From Dorea_A sp016295505 (GTDB lineage: Bacteria; Bacillota; Clostridia; Lachnospirales; Lachnospiraceae): a stretch of DNA of 64,000 nucleotides. A program made the position numbers and the translations under genes. Location: positions 142,319 through 206,318 of the forward strand of contig NZ_JBDOHS010000004.1 in the NCBI RefSeq assembly GCF_039832105.1, given 5' to 3'. Positions 35,817-44,553 of the stretch are shown here, one piece after another. The notes beneath the pieces were generated by a model that did not search any database, had not been told where the DNA came from, and saw nothing but the letters and a program-made list of their open reading frames with translations. Numbering within the stretch: position 1 is the first letter of the stretch; every line of letters starts with the position of its first letter.

Positions 35817-36665
35817 CTACGCCTCCATTTTCTCACTCATATATTCTTTCAGAGACGCTTTCCAGTCCGGCATCTCATATACATCAATAATCCGTAAAAT
35901 AAAATTATCCAGCACTGCGTAGGCAGGCCTTACAGAAGAAAGTTCTGATTCACTGGTAGGAACCGCCTTCAGTTCTATATTCTCGCCTGCAAGCTTCAGG
36001 ATCTCCTGTGCAAATTCATAACGGTTACAGATACCCTTGCAGGTTGCATGATATGTACCGTATTCATTTGTTCCGATCAGATACAGAATGATCTTTGCCA
36101 GATCCTTTGCGCTTGTCGGAGAACCAAACTGATCAGATGCAACCGCAAGCATTTTCTGATTTTTTGCAGCTTCCAGGACACGCTTCACAAAATTATTGCC
36201 ATTTCCGTATACCCAGTTACTCCTGACGATAAAATGCTTATGTGTAAATTCTTTCACATAGTTTTCTCCGGCTCTTTTCGAACGGCCATATACGGTCTTC
36301 GGATTGGTATCATCGAATTCACTGTAGGGCGTCCTGCTCAGCCCGTCAAATACATCATCTGTGGACAGCTGAACCATCTTCGCGCCAATTTTTCGTGCAA
36401 CAATACTTAAGTTTCTGGCTCCGAGAGCATTCACACGATAGGCAAGTTCCGGTTCCCTTTCACACAGTTCAGTATCTGTGATCGCAGCACAGTTAATAAT
36501 CACATCCGGGCGATTCACTTCACCAAAGTTCAGTACTTCATCCGTTTCTGTGATATCAAGCTCGTCCTTATCCGTGTTAAATACTTCGATCTCAAGCGGA
36601 TCAAGCACTTCATTAATCGCGCTTCCAATCTGTCCGCCCGAACCAACAATCCATACTTTTAACAT
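35817..36665 (-). CDS. RmlD-like NAD(P)-dependent sugar reductase
   Basis: 282 aa; ATG at 36665 with AGGAGG upstream. Extended SDR: GSGGQIGSAINE nucleotide motif at residues 7-18, STDDVFDG, YGRSKRAGE (catalytic Tyr-Lys). RmlD reduces dTDP-4-dehydrorhamnose, the last step of dTDP-rhamnose synthesis. No rmlABC genes are nearby, so another nucleotide sugar is possible. A strong promoter and a leader hairpin precede it. Confidence 0.85.
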   Translation of the reverse strand: MLKVWIVGSGGQIGSAINEVLDPLEIEVFNTDKDELDITETDEVLNFGEVNRPDVIINCAAITDTELCEREPELAYRVNALGARNLSIVARKIGAKMVQLSTDDVFDGLSRTPYSEFDDTNPKTVYGRSKRAGENYVKEFTHKHFIVRSNWVYGNGNNFVKRVLEAAKNQKMLAVASDQFGSPTSAKDLAKIILYLIGTNEYGTYHATCKGICNRYEFAQEILKLAGENIELKAVPTSESELSSVRPAYAVLDNFILRIIDVYEMPDWKASLKEYMSEKMEA

Positions 36666-36691
36666 ACCCTTAACCTCCTCATTTACAAAAG

Positions 36692-36723
36692 AAAAGTGTT
36701 GATTATGAATAATCAACACTTTT
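36692..36723 (-). other. Leader hairpin just upstream of RmlD-like gene
   Basis: Fifteen-base perfect arms AAAAGTGTTGATTAT (36692-36706) and complement (36709-36723) enclose a 2-base centre (effectively a 6-base loop). It begins within about ten bases of the predicted transcript start and ends 13 bases before AGGAGG. On the minus strand TTTTC TTTTG follows, so it could act as an attenuator or stabilise the 5' end. Confidence 0.7.
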
Positions 36724-36737
36724 CATCTCTTTTGCAT

Positions 36738-36766
36738 ATTATACTGATAAATCAATTTTCTGTCAA
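36738..36766 (-). promoter_or_regulatory. Consensus sigma-A promoter for RmlD-like gene
   Basis: On the minus strand TTGACA (36766-36761), 17-base spacer, TATAAT (36743-36738): a perfect match. It begins right after the stop codon of the upstream small membrane protein gene. Confidence 0.9.
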
Positions 36767-36767
36767 G

Positions 36768-37070
36768 TTAAAGCTGTTTCCAGACCTCTGCCACATCTAC
36801 ATCAACGGCAATTTCTTCAGCAATTCTGTCACTGCTGACATTTATTACCTGTTTTCCCATATAGTCCATGGATACATAGCATACAAAAAGCAAGATACAG
36901 AGTAACAGTCGGAATCCAAAACTTCCGGAACCGGGATTCCTCTCAGTCTCCGGATACAGCTGATCATATATCGCGCCATATCTTGGATGAATCGCAGGAA
37001 TCTCACGATCACTGTACATTCGCCTGGTTTGTTCCAGAAGTTTCTGCCTTCGTTTTTCTGAACTATTCAC
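36768..37070 (-). CDS. Small single-helix membrane protein
   Basis: 100 aa from the GTG at 37070 (AGAGG 8 bases upstream); a nearby ATG at 37076 is the alternative. Basic, helical N-terminal half (EKRRQKLLEQTRRMYSD) ending at one membrane helix (FGFRLLLCILLFVCYVSMDYM), then a short acidic outer tail. I recognise no family. Follows hisIE and may be the end of that operon. Confidence 0.65.
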   Translation of the reverse strand: MNSSEKRRQKLLEQTRRMYSDREIPAIHPRYGAIYDQLYPETERNPGSGSFGFRLLLCILLFVCYVSMDYMGKQVINVSSDRIAEEIAVDVDVAEVWKQL

Positions 37071-37123
37071 GCACATCACCTCTGGAAATACATATGCTTT
37101 GCACTTCCGCAATATACGTAATC

Positions 37124-38407
37124 CTACCGATCTGCAAGCTCTTTCACGATATCTTCCCACATAATGCCCTTTTCTACCATCAGGACCATTGCATGATACA
37201 GGAAGTCTGCAAGCTCATATTTTACTTCCTCCGGATTCGGATTCTTGGCAGCAATAACCACTTCCGTTGCTTCTTCTCCGACTTTTTTCAGAATTTTATC
37301 AATTCCTTTATCGAACAGGTAGTTTGTGTAAGAACCCTCTTTTGGGTTTTCTTTTCTGTCTTTTATCGTATTATATACTGATTCAAATACCTGAAGCGGA
37401 TTCGTCTCATCGTAATCCGTTCCGACCAGTGGCTGGAAAAAGCAGGTTGGATTGCCCGTATGGCATGCTGCTCCTATCTGATCTACTTTTGCAAGCAATG
37501 TATCCAGATCACAGTCGATCGTCAGTGACTTCACATACTGATAATGACCGCTGGTCTCACCCTTGATCCAGAGCTTCTGTCTGCTTCGGCTGAAATATGT
37601 CATCTTTCCGGTTTTGATCGTACAGTTAAAAGATTCTTCATTCATATATGCCAGCATTAAAACTTCCTGTGTTTTATAGTGCTGTACAATCACCGGAATC
37701 AGTCCCTGATCATTGGTCTTAAACTGAGAAAATTCCATCATACTTTCAAACGAAGTCATCTGAATATCTTCTGCAGTACATTTTTCCTTGAAATCTGCCA
37801 GATCAATATTCTGACGGCTTATATATTTTCCGGAAAGTCCCTTGACTCCGGGACATTTCAGAATCTTGAATAATTCCGGCTCTTCTTCTGTATCTGTTAC
37901 GATGACACAAGGCACATCCGTTACATTCATGATGGAATTAAGATCCAGTCTGTGCATAAATACGATTTCACTGCAATATGCCTGAATCAGATGCTGATGT
38001 TTAAAGAGTGCATCAAAGTCATTCAGTGATACCGCCAGTTTTTCTTTACCAAATCGTTTTGCCGCATCTTCAATGAGCTTTACACTTTCCGGCCTGGAAA
38101 AATTCAGCATCGCACGCTTGGCACCGGCATACAGAACTTTTTTGATGTCCTCCTGCCGTTTCATATTCCCTCCGACGATCATCGGTATCCGGATCGCACG
38201 ATTGATTCTTTTGATCAGATTAATGTTCCTGTCATGCTCATCATCTGATTCAGAAAGATCAAATATAATCAATTCATCTGCTCCGTGATCACTGTAGTAT
38301 TTGGCAAGCCCAACGACATCCTCGGACAATATCCCTCTGTCACTGAACCACTTTACTGCTTTCCCATCCGCAATGAAAATGCAGGGAATTAATTTCTTAT
38401 AACTCAT
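37124..38407 (-). CDS. hisIE: HisF-like barrel fused to HisI-HisE
   Basis: 427 aa, about twice the length of normal HisIE. Residues 1-220 resemble HisF/HisA (LIPCIFIADGKAVKW, IPMIVGG, GADELIIFD). Residues 225-325 are phosphoribosyl-AMP cyclohydrolase (HisI; AYMNEESF, YFSRSRQKLWIKGETSG) and 335-427 phosphoribosyl-ATP pyrophosphatase (HisE; GEEATEVVIAAKN). HisIE does steps two and three of histidine synthesis. In the barrel the HisF catalytic Asp11 is Phe11 and Asp130 aligns with Asn129, so it is probably non-catalytic. Last enzyme of the his operon here. Confidence 0.9.
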   Translation of the reverse strand: MSYKKLIPCIFIADGKAVKWFSDRGILSEDVVGLAKYYSDHGADELIIFDLSESDDEHDRNINLIKRINRAIRIPMIVGGNMKRQEDIKKVLYAGAKRAMLNFSRPESVKLIEDAAKRFGKEKLAVSLNDFDALFKHQHLIQAYCSEIVFMHRLDLNSIMNVTDVPCVIVTDTEEEPELFKILKCPGVKGLSGKYISRQNIDLADFKEKCTAEDIQMTSFESMMEFSQFKTNDQGLIPVIVQHYKTQEVLMLAYMNEESFNCTIKTGKMTYFSRSRQKLWIKGETSGHYQYVKSLTIDCDLDTLLAKVDQIGAACHTGNPTCFFQPLVGTDYDETNPLQVFESVYNTIKDRKENPKEGSYTNYLFDKGIDKILKKVGEEATEVVIAAKNPNPEEVKYELADFLYHAMVLMVEKGIMWEDIVKELADR

Positions 38408-38422
38408 ATATCTTCTGCTCCT

Positions 38423-39010
38423 TTAAAGGCTTCCCTTCGTCGTCCATGCTTCTTTGATTCTCGGCTCTTCCATCGTTGCCATGTCAAGTGCCTTTCCAAA
38501 GCTCTTAAACAGCACCTCTGCTTTGTGATGATCATTGGTTCCGTCCATGATCTTAAGATGGATATCCATCATTGCACTGTAGGACACCGCATAGAAGAAT
38601 TCTCTGATCATCTGTGTATCCATATCCCCGATGCGATCTGCCGTAAACCCGGCATCAAGGCCAAGATAGGGCCTTCCCGAAAGGTCCAGTGCACATAATG
38701 CAAGCGTTTCATCCATTGGAAGAATAAAATGTCCGAAGCGTTTGATCCCGGCTTTGTCGCCAACTGCTTCCTTTATTGCCTGTCCCAGCACAATCCCGGT
38801 ATCCTCGATCGTATGATGGCAGTCTACATGAAGATCCCCGTTCACCTGAACTTCGAGATCAAACAGTCCATGTCTTGCAAATCCATCCAGCATATGATCA
38901 AAAAAACCGACCCCTGTATGTATCTGTGTCTTTCCTGTTCCATCGAGATTCAGAGTAAGCCTGATATCTGTTTCTTTGGTTTTTCTGGCACAGCTTGCTG
39001 TTCTGTTCAT
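38423..39010 (-). CDS. hisB: Imidazoleglycerol-phosphate dehydratase
   Basis: 195 aa; ATG at 39010 preceded by AAGGAGG. Metal-binding motifs DCHHTIEDTGI and NDHHKAEVLFKSFGKAL are intact. Monofunctional type, without the phosphatase domain of enteric HisB. Lies 13 bases after hisD. Confidence 0.97.
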   Translation of the reverse strand: MNRTASCARKTKETDIRLTLNLDGTGKTQIHTGVGFFDHMLDGFARHGLFDLEVQVNGDLHVDCHHTIEDTGIVLGQAIKEAVGDKAGIKRFGHFILPMDETLALCALDLSGRPYLGLDAGFTADRIGDMDTQMIREFFYAVSYSAMMDIHLKIMDGTNDHHKAEVLFKSFGKALDMATMEEPRIKEAWTTKGSL

Positions 39011-39023
39011 GTTTACCGCCTCC

Positions 39024-40319
39024 TTATTCATTTTCAAACCGGACTTTGATTGAGTTCGCGTGTGCAGTCAGCTGTTCTGCTTCTGCAAATGCTTCTATAT
39101 CTTTATGTATGGTACCAAGCGCATCTTTTGAATATGCGATGATACTTGACTTCTTAATAAAATCGTCCACAGACAGCGGTGAAAAGAACTTTGCGGTTCC
39201 ATTCGTCGGAAGTACATGATTCGGTCCGGCAAAATAATCCCCCAGTGGTTCACTGGAATACTCCCCGATAAAGATGGCACCGGCATTACGGATTCTCGTC
39301 ATTACATCATATGGATTTTTTGTCTGGATCTCCAGATGTTCGGACGCGATCTCATTTGCAATATCAATTGCATCTTCCATTGTATCTGCCACCAGAATAT
39401 ATCCGTAATTATCCAGAGACTTCCGGATGATCTCACTGCGTGAAAGTTCCTTTAAGAATCCATCAACCTGATCGGATACCTTCTGTGCGAGCTCATCACT
39501 CGTTGTAACCAGGATTGCAGATGCAAGTTCGTCATGCTCTGCCTGTGACAACAGATCCGCGGCAACGTATCTCGGATTTGCAGTCTCATCTGCAATGACC
39601 AGAATCTCACTCGGTCCGGCAATCGCATCAATACTGACATGTCCATATACCGCTTTTTTTGCCAGAGCGACATAGATATTTCCGGGACCGACGATCTTAT
39701 CCACTTTTGGAACACTCTCTGTTCCGTAAGCCAATGCTCCGATTGCCTGTGCGCCTCCGACTTTATAAATTGCAGTAGCACCTGCTTCATGTGCTGCCAC
39801 CAGAGTGTTCGGTGTTACCTTTCCGTCTTTTCCCGGAGGAGTTGTCATAATAATCTCTTCAACACCTGCTACCTTTGCGGGTACAATATTCATCAGTACA
39901 GAAGAAGGATAGACAGCCTTTCCTCCCGGAACATATACGCCGACTCTGTGAAGCGGTGTCACTTTCTGCCCCAGGATCGTTCCGTCCGGCTGACTGTCAA
40001 ACCAGCTGAACTGACGCTGTTTTTCATGATAGGATCTGATATTCTTTAATGCTTTTCTGATGATCTCAACGAGCGCAGGATCTGCCAGCCGATAAGCCTC
40101 TTCAATCTCCGCCTCTGTTACACGGATGTTGTCCGCACAGATATCCGCTTTATCAAACTTCCGGGTGTAGTCAAAAATTGCCTGATCCTTTTCCTTTTTT
40201 ACCCGATCGAGAATTTCAGCTACTCCCTGTTCATATTCACCATAATTATTCGGGCTTCTTTTTAAGAGATCCTCCAGAATATTCTGTTTTGTACGATTAT
40301 CCAGTCGCAATATCCTCAT
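39024..40319 (-). CDS. hisD: Histidinol dehydrogenase
   Basis: 431 aa. HisD signatures VPGGKAVYPSSVLMN, KIVGPGNIYVALAKK, DAIAGPSEILVIADE and SQAEHDELASA, with the C-terminal GPNHVLPTNGTA. It oxidises L-histidinol to L-histidine in two NAD-dependent steps using zinc. Confidence 0.97.
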   Translation of the reverse strand: MRILRLDNRTKQNILEDLLKRSPNNYGEYEQGVAEILDRVKKEKDQAIFDYTRKFDKADICADNIRVTEAEIEEAYRLADPALVEIIRKALKNIRSYHEKQRQFSWFDSQPDGTILGQKVTPLHRVGVYVPGGKAVYPSSVLMNIVPAKVAGVEEIIMTTPPGKDGKVTPNTLVAAHEAGATAIYKVGGAQAIGALAYGTESVPKVDKIVGPGNIYVALAKKAVYGHVSIDAIAGPSEILVIADETANPRYVAADLLSQAEHDELASAILVTTSDELAQKVSDQVDGFLKELSRSEIIRKSLDNYGYILVADTMEDAIDIANEIASEHLEIQTKNPYDVMTRIRNAGAIFIGEYSSEPLGDYFAGPNHVLPTNGTAKFFSPLSVDDFIKKSSIIAYSKDALGTIHKDIEAFAEAEQLTAHANSIKVRFENE

Positions 40320-40375
40320 CTTAACGTTTCATCCTTTCTATCTGATTGTATTTCATCCGGCTGTTCAGATACGCA

Positions 40376-41014
40376 TCACTGTACCTGTGCACGAAGTTTC
40401 ATAAGCAGTTCTTTGATCCTGTCATTCTCCATTCGCATACTGACAGGATTGACGATCATACGTGCCGACAGAGGACATACCTCTTCCAGCACTTCCAGAC
40501 CGTTCTCACGCAATGTAGATCCGGTCTCAACAATATCAACGATCACTTCAGACAGTCCTACGATTGGTGCAAGTTCAATCGAACCATTCAGTTTGATGAT
40601 CTCGACTGTCTGGTGCTTTGTATTATAAAAATAATCCTTTGCAATATTCGGATACTTGGTAGCGACACGAATCAGTTCATGATTCTGAAGAAGCGGCGCT
40701 GCATCTTTATAGCCACAGACACACATCTTACATTTCCCATATCCGAGATCCAGCACTTCGTGAACTTTTCTTCCTTCTTCCAGAATAGTATCCTTTCCCA
40801 CAACACCGATATCGGCCGCGCCATACTCTACATAAGTCGGCACATCCGGCCCTTTTGCAAGAAAGAAACGAAGCTTCAGTTCTTCATTGGTAAAGATCAG
40901 CTTACGTGATCCCTTTTCTTTCATTTCTTCACAGGTGATTCCTATTTTTTCAAACAGCTCCAGTGTCTGATTGGCAAGACGCCCCTTTCCCAGAGCAAAT
41001 GTCAGGTATCTCAT
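40376..41014 (-). CDS. hisG: ATP phosphoribosyltransferase, short form
   Basis: 212 aa, catalytic subunit of the HisG(S) type that lacks the regulatory domain. KGRLANQTLELFEK at the N-terminus, DIGVVGKDTILE, and the PRPP site EIAPIVGLSEVIVDIVETGSTL region are present. It needs HisZ, encoded immediately upstream (6-base gap). First step of histidine synthesis. Confidence 0.97.
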   Translation of the reverse strand: MRYLTFALGKGRLANQTLELFEKIGITCEEMKEKGSRKLIFTNEELKLRFFLAKGPDVPTYVEYGAADIGVVGKDTILEEGRKVHEVLDLGYGKCKMCVCGYKDAAPLLQNHELIRVATKYPNIAKDYFYNTKHQTVEIIKLNGSIELAPIVGLSEVIVDIVETGSTLRENGLEVLEEVCPLSARMIVNPVSMRMENDRIKELLMKLRAQVQ

Positions 41015-41020
41015 ATCTGT

Positions 41021-42274
41021 CTAACTCCTATCTGTACTATTTACGATCTTATGTTCTCCGGTCACCAGATTGATCATGGTGATCTCTCCGGATTTTTTGA
41101 TATAGATCAGACTTCCGGCATAATATTCTTTCCCATATTCTACATACTCCTCCAGCAGTCTGTCCTTTGCTTTCTTAATCAGTTCTGTATTCTTCGCTTT
41201 TCTTCGGAAGTCTTTTGCAAGTGCAATCGCATCCCGTGCCTTTTCTTCATCATATAGAATCAATGTATTCTTTCTTGTATACACAATGCGTATTTTCTGC
41301 CTGGTCAGCGCATTCATAAGCTCGTCGATTACGATTGCGAATCCTATGGACGGAGATTTTTTACCGAATTTCTCAATCAGATGATCATAGCGGCCGCCCT
41401 TTACCACAGCATCTCCCGTTCCGAACGTGTAGCCTCTGAAAATGATACCTGTATAGTATCCATAGGTTCCGGTCATACTCAGATCAAATGTCACAAACTT
41501 CTCCACACCATATAATTTCAAAGTATCATAGATCTTTTCCAGCCGTTTGATCGCCATAACGCCCTTGGAATTCGGAGCAAGATTCCTTGCCTTTGCAAGA
41601 ATCTCCACGCCTCCGACCATCTCGTTCAATGCCGCAAATGCTTCCTTTGAGCTTCTTTTAACCTGAATACTGTCCAGAAATTCCTCTACACCAAAATAAT
41701 TGCGATTGTTGATCAGTTCACGGACTCTTTCCTCTGCGTCTTCATCAAGATTCGCATCTTCGATCAGGCTCTGAAAATAATCTACATCTCCAAGGTTCAG
41801 CTGAAACTCCTTAAGTCCGATCGTAAGCATGGATTCGATGACCAGTGCCAGCATCTCTGCATCTGCTTCCACAGAATCATCGCCGATCAGCTCCGCTCCC
41901 ATCTGGGTCGATTCTTTCAGACGTCCCTGATAACTGGAATGATTAATAAATGTATTGCCCGTATAGCAGAGTCGAATCGGGAGATTCTCATCCTGGAATA
42001 ATGTCGCTGCCGCCCTGGCGATCGATGGTGTGATATCCGGTCTTAACACCAGTGTATTTCCTTCCTTATCAAAAAACTTATACAGCTCTTTAGAAGGAAT
42101 TGTCCCAATCTCTTTTCGGAATACATCAAAATATTCAAATGTAGGAGTCTGAATATCATGATAACCATACAGATGAAATACCTTTTTCAGCCTTCCTTCC
42201 AATGCAAGCTTTTTTCCACATTCTACATTATATATATCTCTGACTCCTTCCGGAGTGTGCAATAAATTTTTCAT
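41021..42274 (-). CDS. hisZ: ATP phosphoribosyltransferase regulatory subunit
   Basis: 417 aa class II aminoacyl-tRNA-synthetase-like fold: TPEGVRDIY start, motif 2 VLRPDITPSIARAAAT, LCYTGNTFINHSS, and MTGTYGYYTGIIFRGYTFGTGDAVVKGG. Like HisRS but without tRNA-binding domain; it gives short HisG its activity and histidine feedback. First gene of the operon. Confidence 0.95.
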   Translation of the reverse strand: MKNLLHTPEGVRDIYNVECGKKLALEGRLKKVFHLYGYHDIQTPTFEYFDVFRKEIGTIPSKELYKFFDKEGNTLVLRPDITPSIARAAATLFQDENLPIRLCYTGNTFINHSSYQGRLKESTQMGAELIGDDSVEADAEMLALVIESMLTIGLKEFQLNLGDVDYFQSLIEDANLDEDAEERVRELINNRNYFGVEEFLDSIQVKRSSKEAFAALNEMVGGVEILAKARNLAPNSKGVMAIKRLEKIYDTLKLYGVEKFVTFDLSMTGTYGYYTGIIFRGYTFGTGDAVVKGGRYDHLIEKFGKKSPSIGFAIVIDELMNALTRQKIRIVYTRKNTLILYDEEKARDAIALAKDFRRKAKNTELIKKAKDRLLEEYVEYGKEYYAGSLIYIKKSGEITMINLVTGEHKIVNSTDRS

Positions 42275-42305
42275 AAGTCCTCCATTTTCTGTGAAGCAAT
42301 TTTGC

Positions 42306-42327
42306 TTTAGTGTGCTAACACGCTAAA
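42306..42327 (-). promoter_or_regulatory. Inverted repeat at his operon transcript start
   Basis: TTTAGTGTG and CACGCTAAA, 9-base arms around CTAA with one mismatch, at about +6 to +27 of the predicted transcript. It may be an operator or a small leader hairpin. No histidine-rich leader peptide or T-box fits in the short leader. Confidence 0.5.
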
Positions 42328-42339
42328 AACCTTCTTTGC

Positions 42340-42368
42340 ATTATAATCACTTTCCTACTCTTTGTCAA
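42340..42368 (-). promoter_or_regulatory. Consensus sigma-A promoter of his operon
   Basis: TTGACA (42368-42363), 17-base spacer, TATAAT (42345-42340) on the minus strand, a perfect match. The -35 lies inside the last codons of recU. Confidence 0.9.
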
Positions 42369-42903
42369 GTTCCTCTCTCAGTTCCAGATCCAGATTCACC
42401 GCATCCAGATAAGGAACATAACATCCTCTCATTAATTTCATGAAAAACCGGGGATCCAGTTCATCAAAACGGACACTTTTTCTTCCGCCGTTTTTAGCCC
42501 GGTCCCAGAAGACCTTAAGCTCTGCAAAACGCATATAATACAGGATATCTTTCGAGGAATAATAGATCAGTACAAATGCAATCCCCTGCTGTTTTTCAAA
42601 AGCTTCCATAAAAGCTACCTGATGATCATGAATGTTCTGGAGCGGAAATGTCTGCGCAACGCATTCTTTTGCATCAAAACAGATCGGAATTCCCTGGACG
42701 GCACCAATATAATCAATGGTACTCCTCTGATCAAAATACGCCAGTGTGATCTGCCGGTGTTCTTTATCCATCTTTACCGGGGTAATCGGAGTCGGAATCT
42801 TCTGCATCAGCGCAAGTCCCCGTTCCAGGTACCACTCATTGGTACGGTTGACCATCTCTTCTAGTGTAGAACCTCTAAGGCCTCTTGAATTCCATGTTCC
42901 CAT
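42355..42903 (-). CDS. recU: Holliday junction resolvase RecU
   Basis: 182 aa with AAAGGAGACATC before the ATG. NSRGLRGSTLEEMVNRTN start, STIDYIG and FDAKEC (nuclease acidic/lysine residues), HDHQVAFM, and GRKSVRFDEL match RecU. It cleaves four-way junctions in recombination. Its start overlaps the upstream pseudouridine synthase by 43 bases; PBP1, a frequent neighbour, is absent. Confidence 0.95.
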   Translation of the reverse strand: MGTWNSRGLRGSTLEEMVNRTNEWYLERGLALMQKIPTPITPVKMDKEHRQITLAYFDQRSTIDYIGAVQGIPICFDAKECVAQTFPLQNIHDHQVAFMEAFEKQQGIAFVLIYYSSKDILYYMRFAELKVFWDRAKNGGRKSVRFDELDPRFFMKLMRGCYVPYLDAVNLDLELREELDKE

Positions 42904-43904
42904 GATGTCTCCTTTATCAGTTGCCGGAACTGCTCCGGTACCGGCGCCGTAAATGTCTGATTCGAAAGCCCGCTTAACGCCCCTTCAACAGCCGGAAGCT
43001 CAAGCTGATATGCATGCAGCATCTGTGACTCGATCCGATAACGCTTTTTGTACTCGTCATTCCAGCATTTTTCTCCATATTTATAGTCACCGAGAAGCGG
43101 ATGTCCCGTACTTGCCAGATGCGCACGTATCTGATGGGTACGTCCTGTGATCAGATGTACTTTCAGAAGTGTTAATTTCTCGTTCCATGCGACCGGAATA
43201 TATTCCGTCTCAATCGGCAGAAAATCATCCATTTTACACTTTTTTCCACCTTTTCCTTCATGCAGATCTCTTTCCTGAATGATCTGCACCTTATTCGTGC
43301 GCTCATCTTTTTTCAGAAAACCACAGATATGTTCCGGTCTTGTAATACAGCCTTTTACAAAACAAAGATAGTATTTCTTTAATGTTCTCTTTTTAAACAG
43401 TTCTGCCATCGTCTGGAGTCCTGCCAGACTTTTTCCGGCTACGATAAGTCCGCTGGTATTACGATCCAGTCGATTACATACTGCCGGATGAAAAGTACGC
43501 AGATCATCTTTTGTGATTTTTCCACTTTGTACCAGATAATCTGTTACATATTCCACAAGAGATACATCCTCTTTCCTGGCTTTCTGCGACAAGACGCCTG
43601 CCTTTTTGTTGATCAGAAGCACATGCTCATCTTCATATATAATATCCAGTTTTTCCGACTTTGTATGACATGCCAGAGTTTCTCTCACCGAAAATTTTTC
43701 AATGGTTTCATCGGATAAAAAGAGCTTTACAGAATCTCCCTGTGTTAAATGTTCATTTCCGGAAGCTTTCTTTGTATTCAAAACAATATTTTTTTTACGG
43801 AGCATTTTATAGATAAAGCTTGCCGGAGCTTCACTCAGGTACTTTTTTAAAAACTTATCCAGTCTTTGTCCTGCTTCGTTTTCCTTAATGATAATTTCTT
43901 TCAT
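42861..43904 (-). CDS. RluA-family pseudouridine synthase with S4 domain
   Basis: 347 aa from the ATG at 43904 (GTGGAGAGT upstream). N-terminal S4 (RLDKFLKKYLSEAPASFIYKML), then the catalytic motif CNRLDRNTSGLIVAGKS and LITGRTHQIRAHLAS. Closest in style to RluC/YhcT; the rRNA or tRNA target is unknown. Confidence 0.9.
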   Translation of the reverse strand: MKEIIIKENEAGQRLDKFLKKYLSEAPASFIYKMLRKKNIVLNTKKASGNEHLTQGDSVKLFLSDETIEKFSVRETLACHTKSEKLDIIYEDEHVLLINKKAGVLSQKARKEDVSLVEYVTDYLVQSGKITKDDLRTFHPAVCNRLDRNTSGLIVAGKSLAGLQTMAELFKKRTLKKYYLCFVKGCITRPEHICGFLKKDERTNKVQIIQERDLHEGKGGKKCKMDDFLPIETEYIPVAWNEKLTLLKVHLITGRTHQIRAHLASTGHPLLGDYKYGEKCWNDEYKKRYRIESQMLHAYQLELPAVEGALSGLSNQTFTAPVPEQFRQLIKETSWEHGIQEALEVLH

Positions 43905-43955
43905 ACTCTCCACTTCATCGCAATCTATATCAGTAGTTCTAACAAGAACCACTTT

Positions 43956-44531
43956 CTACATAGATATATTTAATATCAGTTTTAATATTTCCCTATCCCT
44001 TTTTCTGCTACCTGTCTGTTCCACAGAGGCAATATTATTCATTCCCTCCGCACGCGCAAGAAATGCCGTATAATCATGAAATATTTTTACTGTCATTTTT
44101 TCATAATGATTCTGATTCAATATTGTTTTCACATGTCTTGCAAGTATTACCTCGTCCGTTTTCCTGCTGCTTGTATAACCACATACTACATGTCCGGATA
44201 TCACAACAGCATCCAGCGGCATGACTTTTTCCGTACTGGTAATAATCATATCATATCCTCTGGTGACCAGGTTCGCTTTTTTCTCTATCTCTTTATATTT
44301 CTCGGAATCTATGCTCTGATGCGGTGCCATCGTGATAAATTCTACCAGCATTTTAGCAGCCGGAAGACATCCCACAATCGCAACTATAGTAAACAGGTTC
44401 ATTTTCGTACCTGTCTGTGTATAGCCAAGAACCAGAACGGCAATCACAATTGCGAATTCCAGAACCGCATAGATCAGATATCTTACTTTTCTCGCCCTGA
44501 TATACCCCGGCTGCCCTTTTTCGATTTTCAT
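43956..44531 (-). CDS. Uncharacterised two-helix membrane protein
   Basis: 191 aa. Two adjacent membrane helices (VRYLIYAVLEFAIVIAVLVLGY and LFTIVAIVGCLPAAKMLVEFI) followed by a cytoplasmic alpha/beta domain of about 120 residues. No motif is recognised. The gap to the SDR gene stop is 22 bases, so they are probably co-transcribed. Function unknown. Confidence 0.8.
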   Translation of the reverse strand: MKIEKGQPGYIRARKVRYLIYAVLEFAIVIAVLVLGYTQTGTKMNLFTIVAIVGCLPAAKMLVEFITMAPHQSIDSEKYKEIEKKANLVTRGYDMIITSTEKVMPLDAVVISGHVVCGYTSSRKTDEVILARHVKTILNQNHYEKMTVKIFHDYTAFLARAEGMNNIASVEQTGSRKRDREILKLILNISM

Positions 44532-44553
44532 CTTCTCTTCCTCTCTTTTGTTT

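Noticed and set aside
42275..42339. T-box or histidine leader peptide before hisZ
   Set aside because: Leader is under 60 bases and has no His codon run or T-box sequence.
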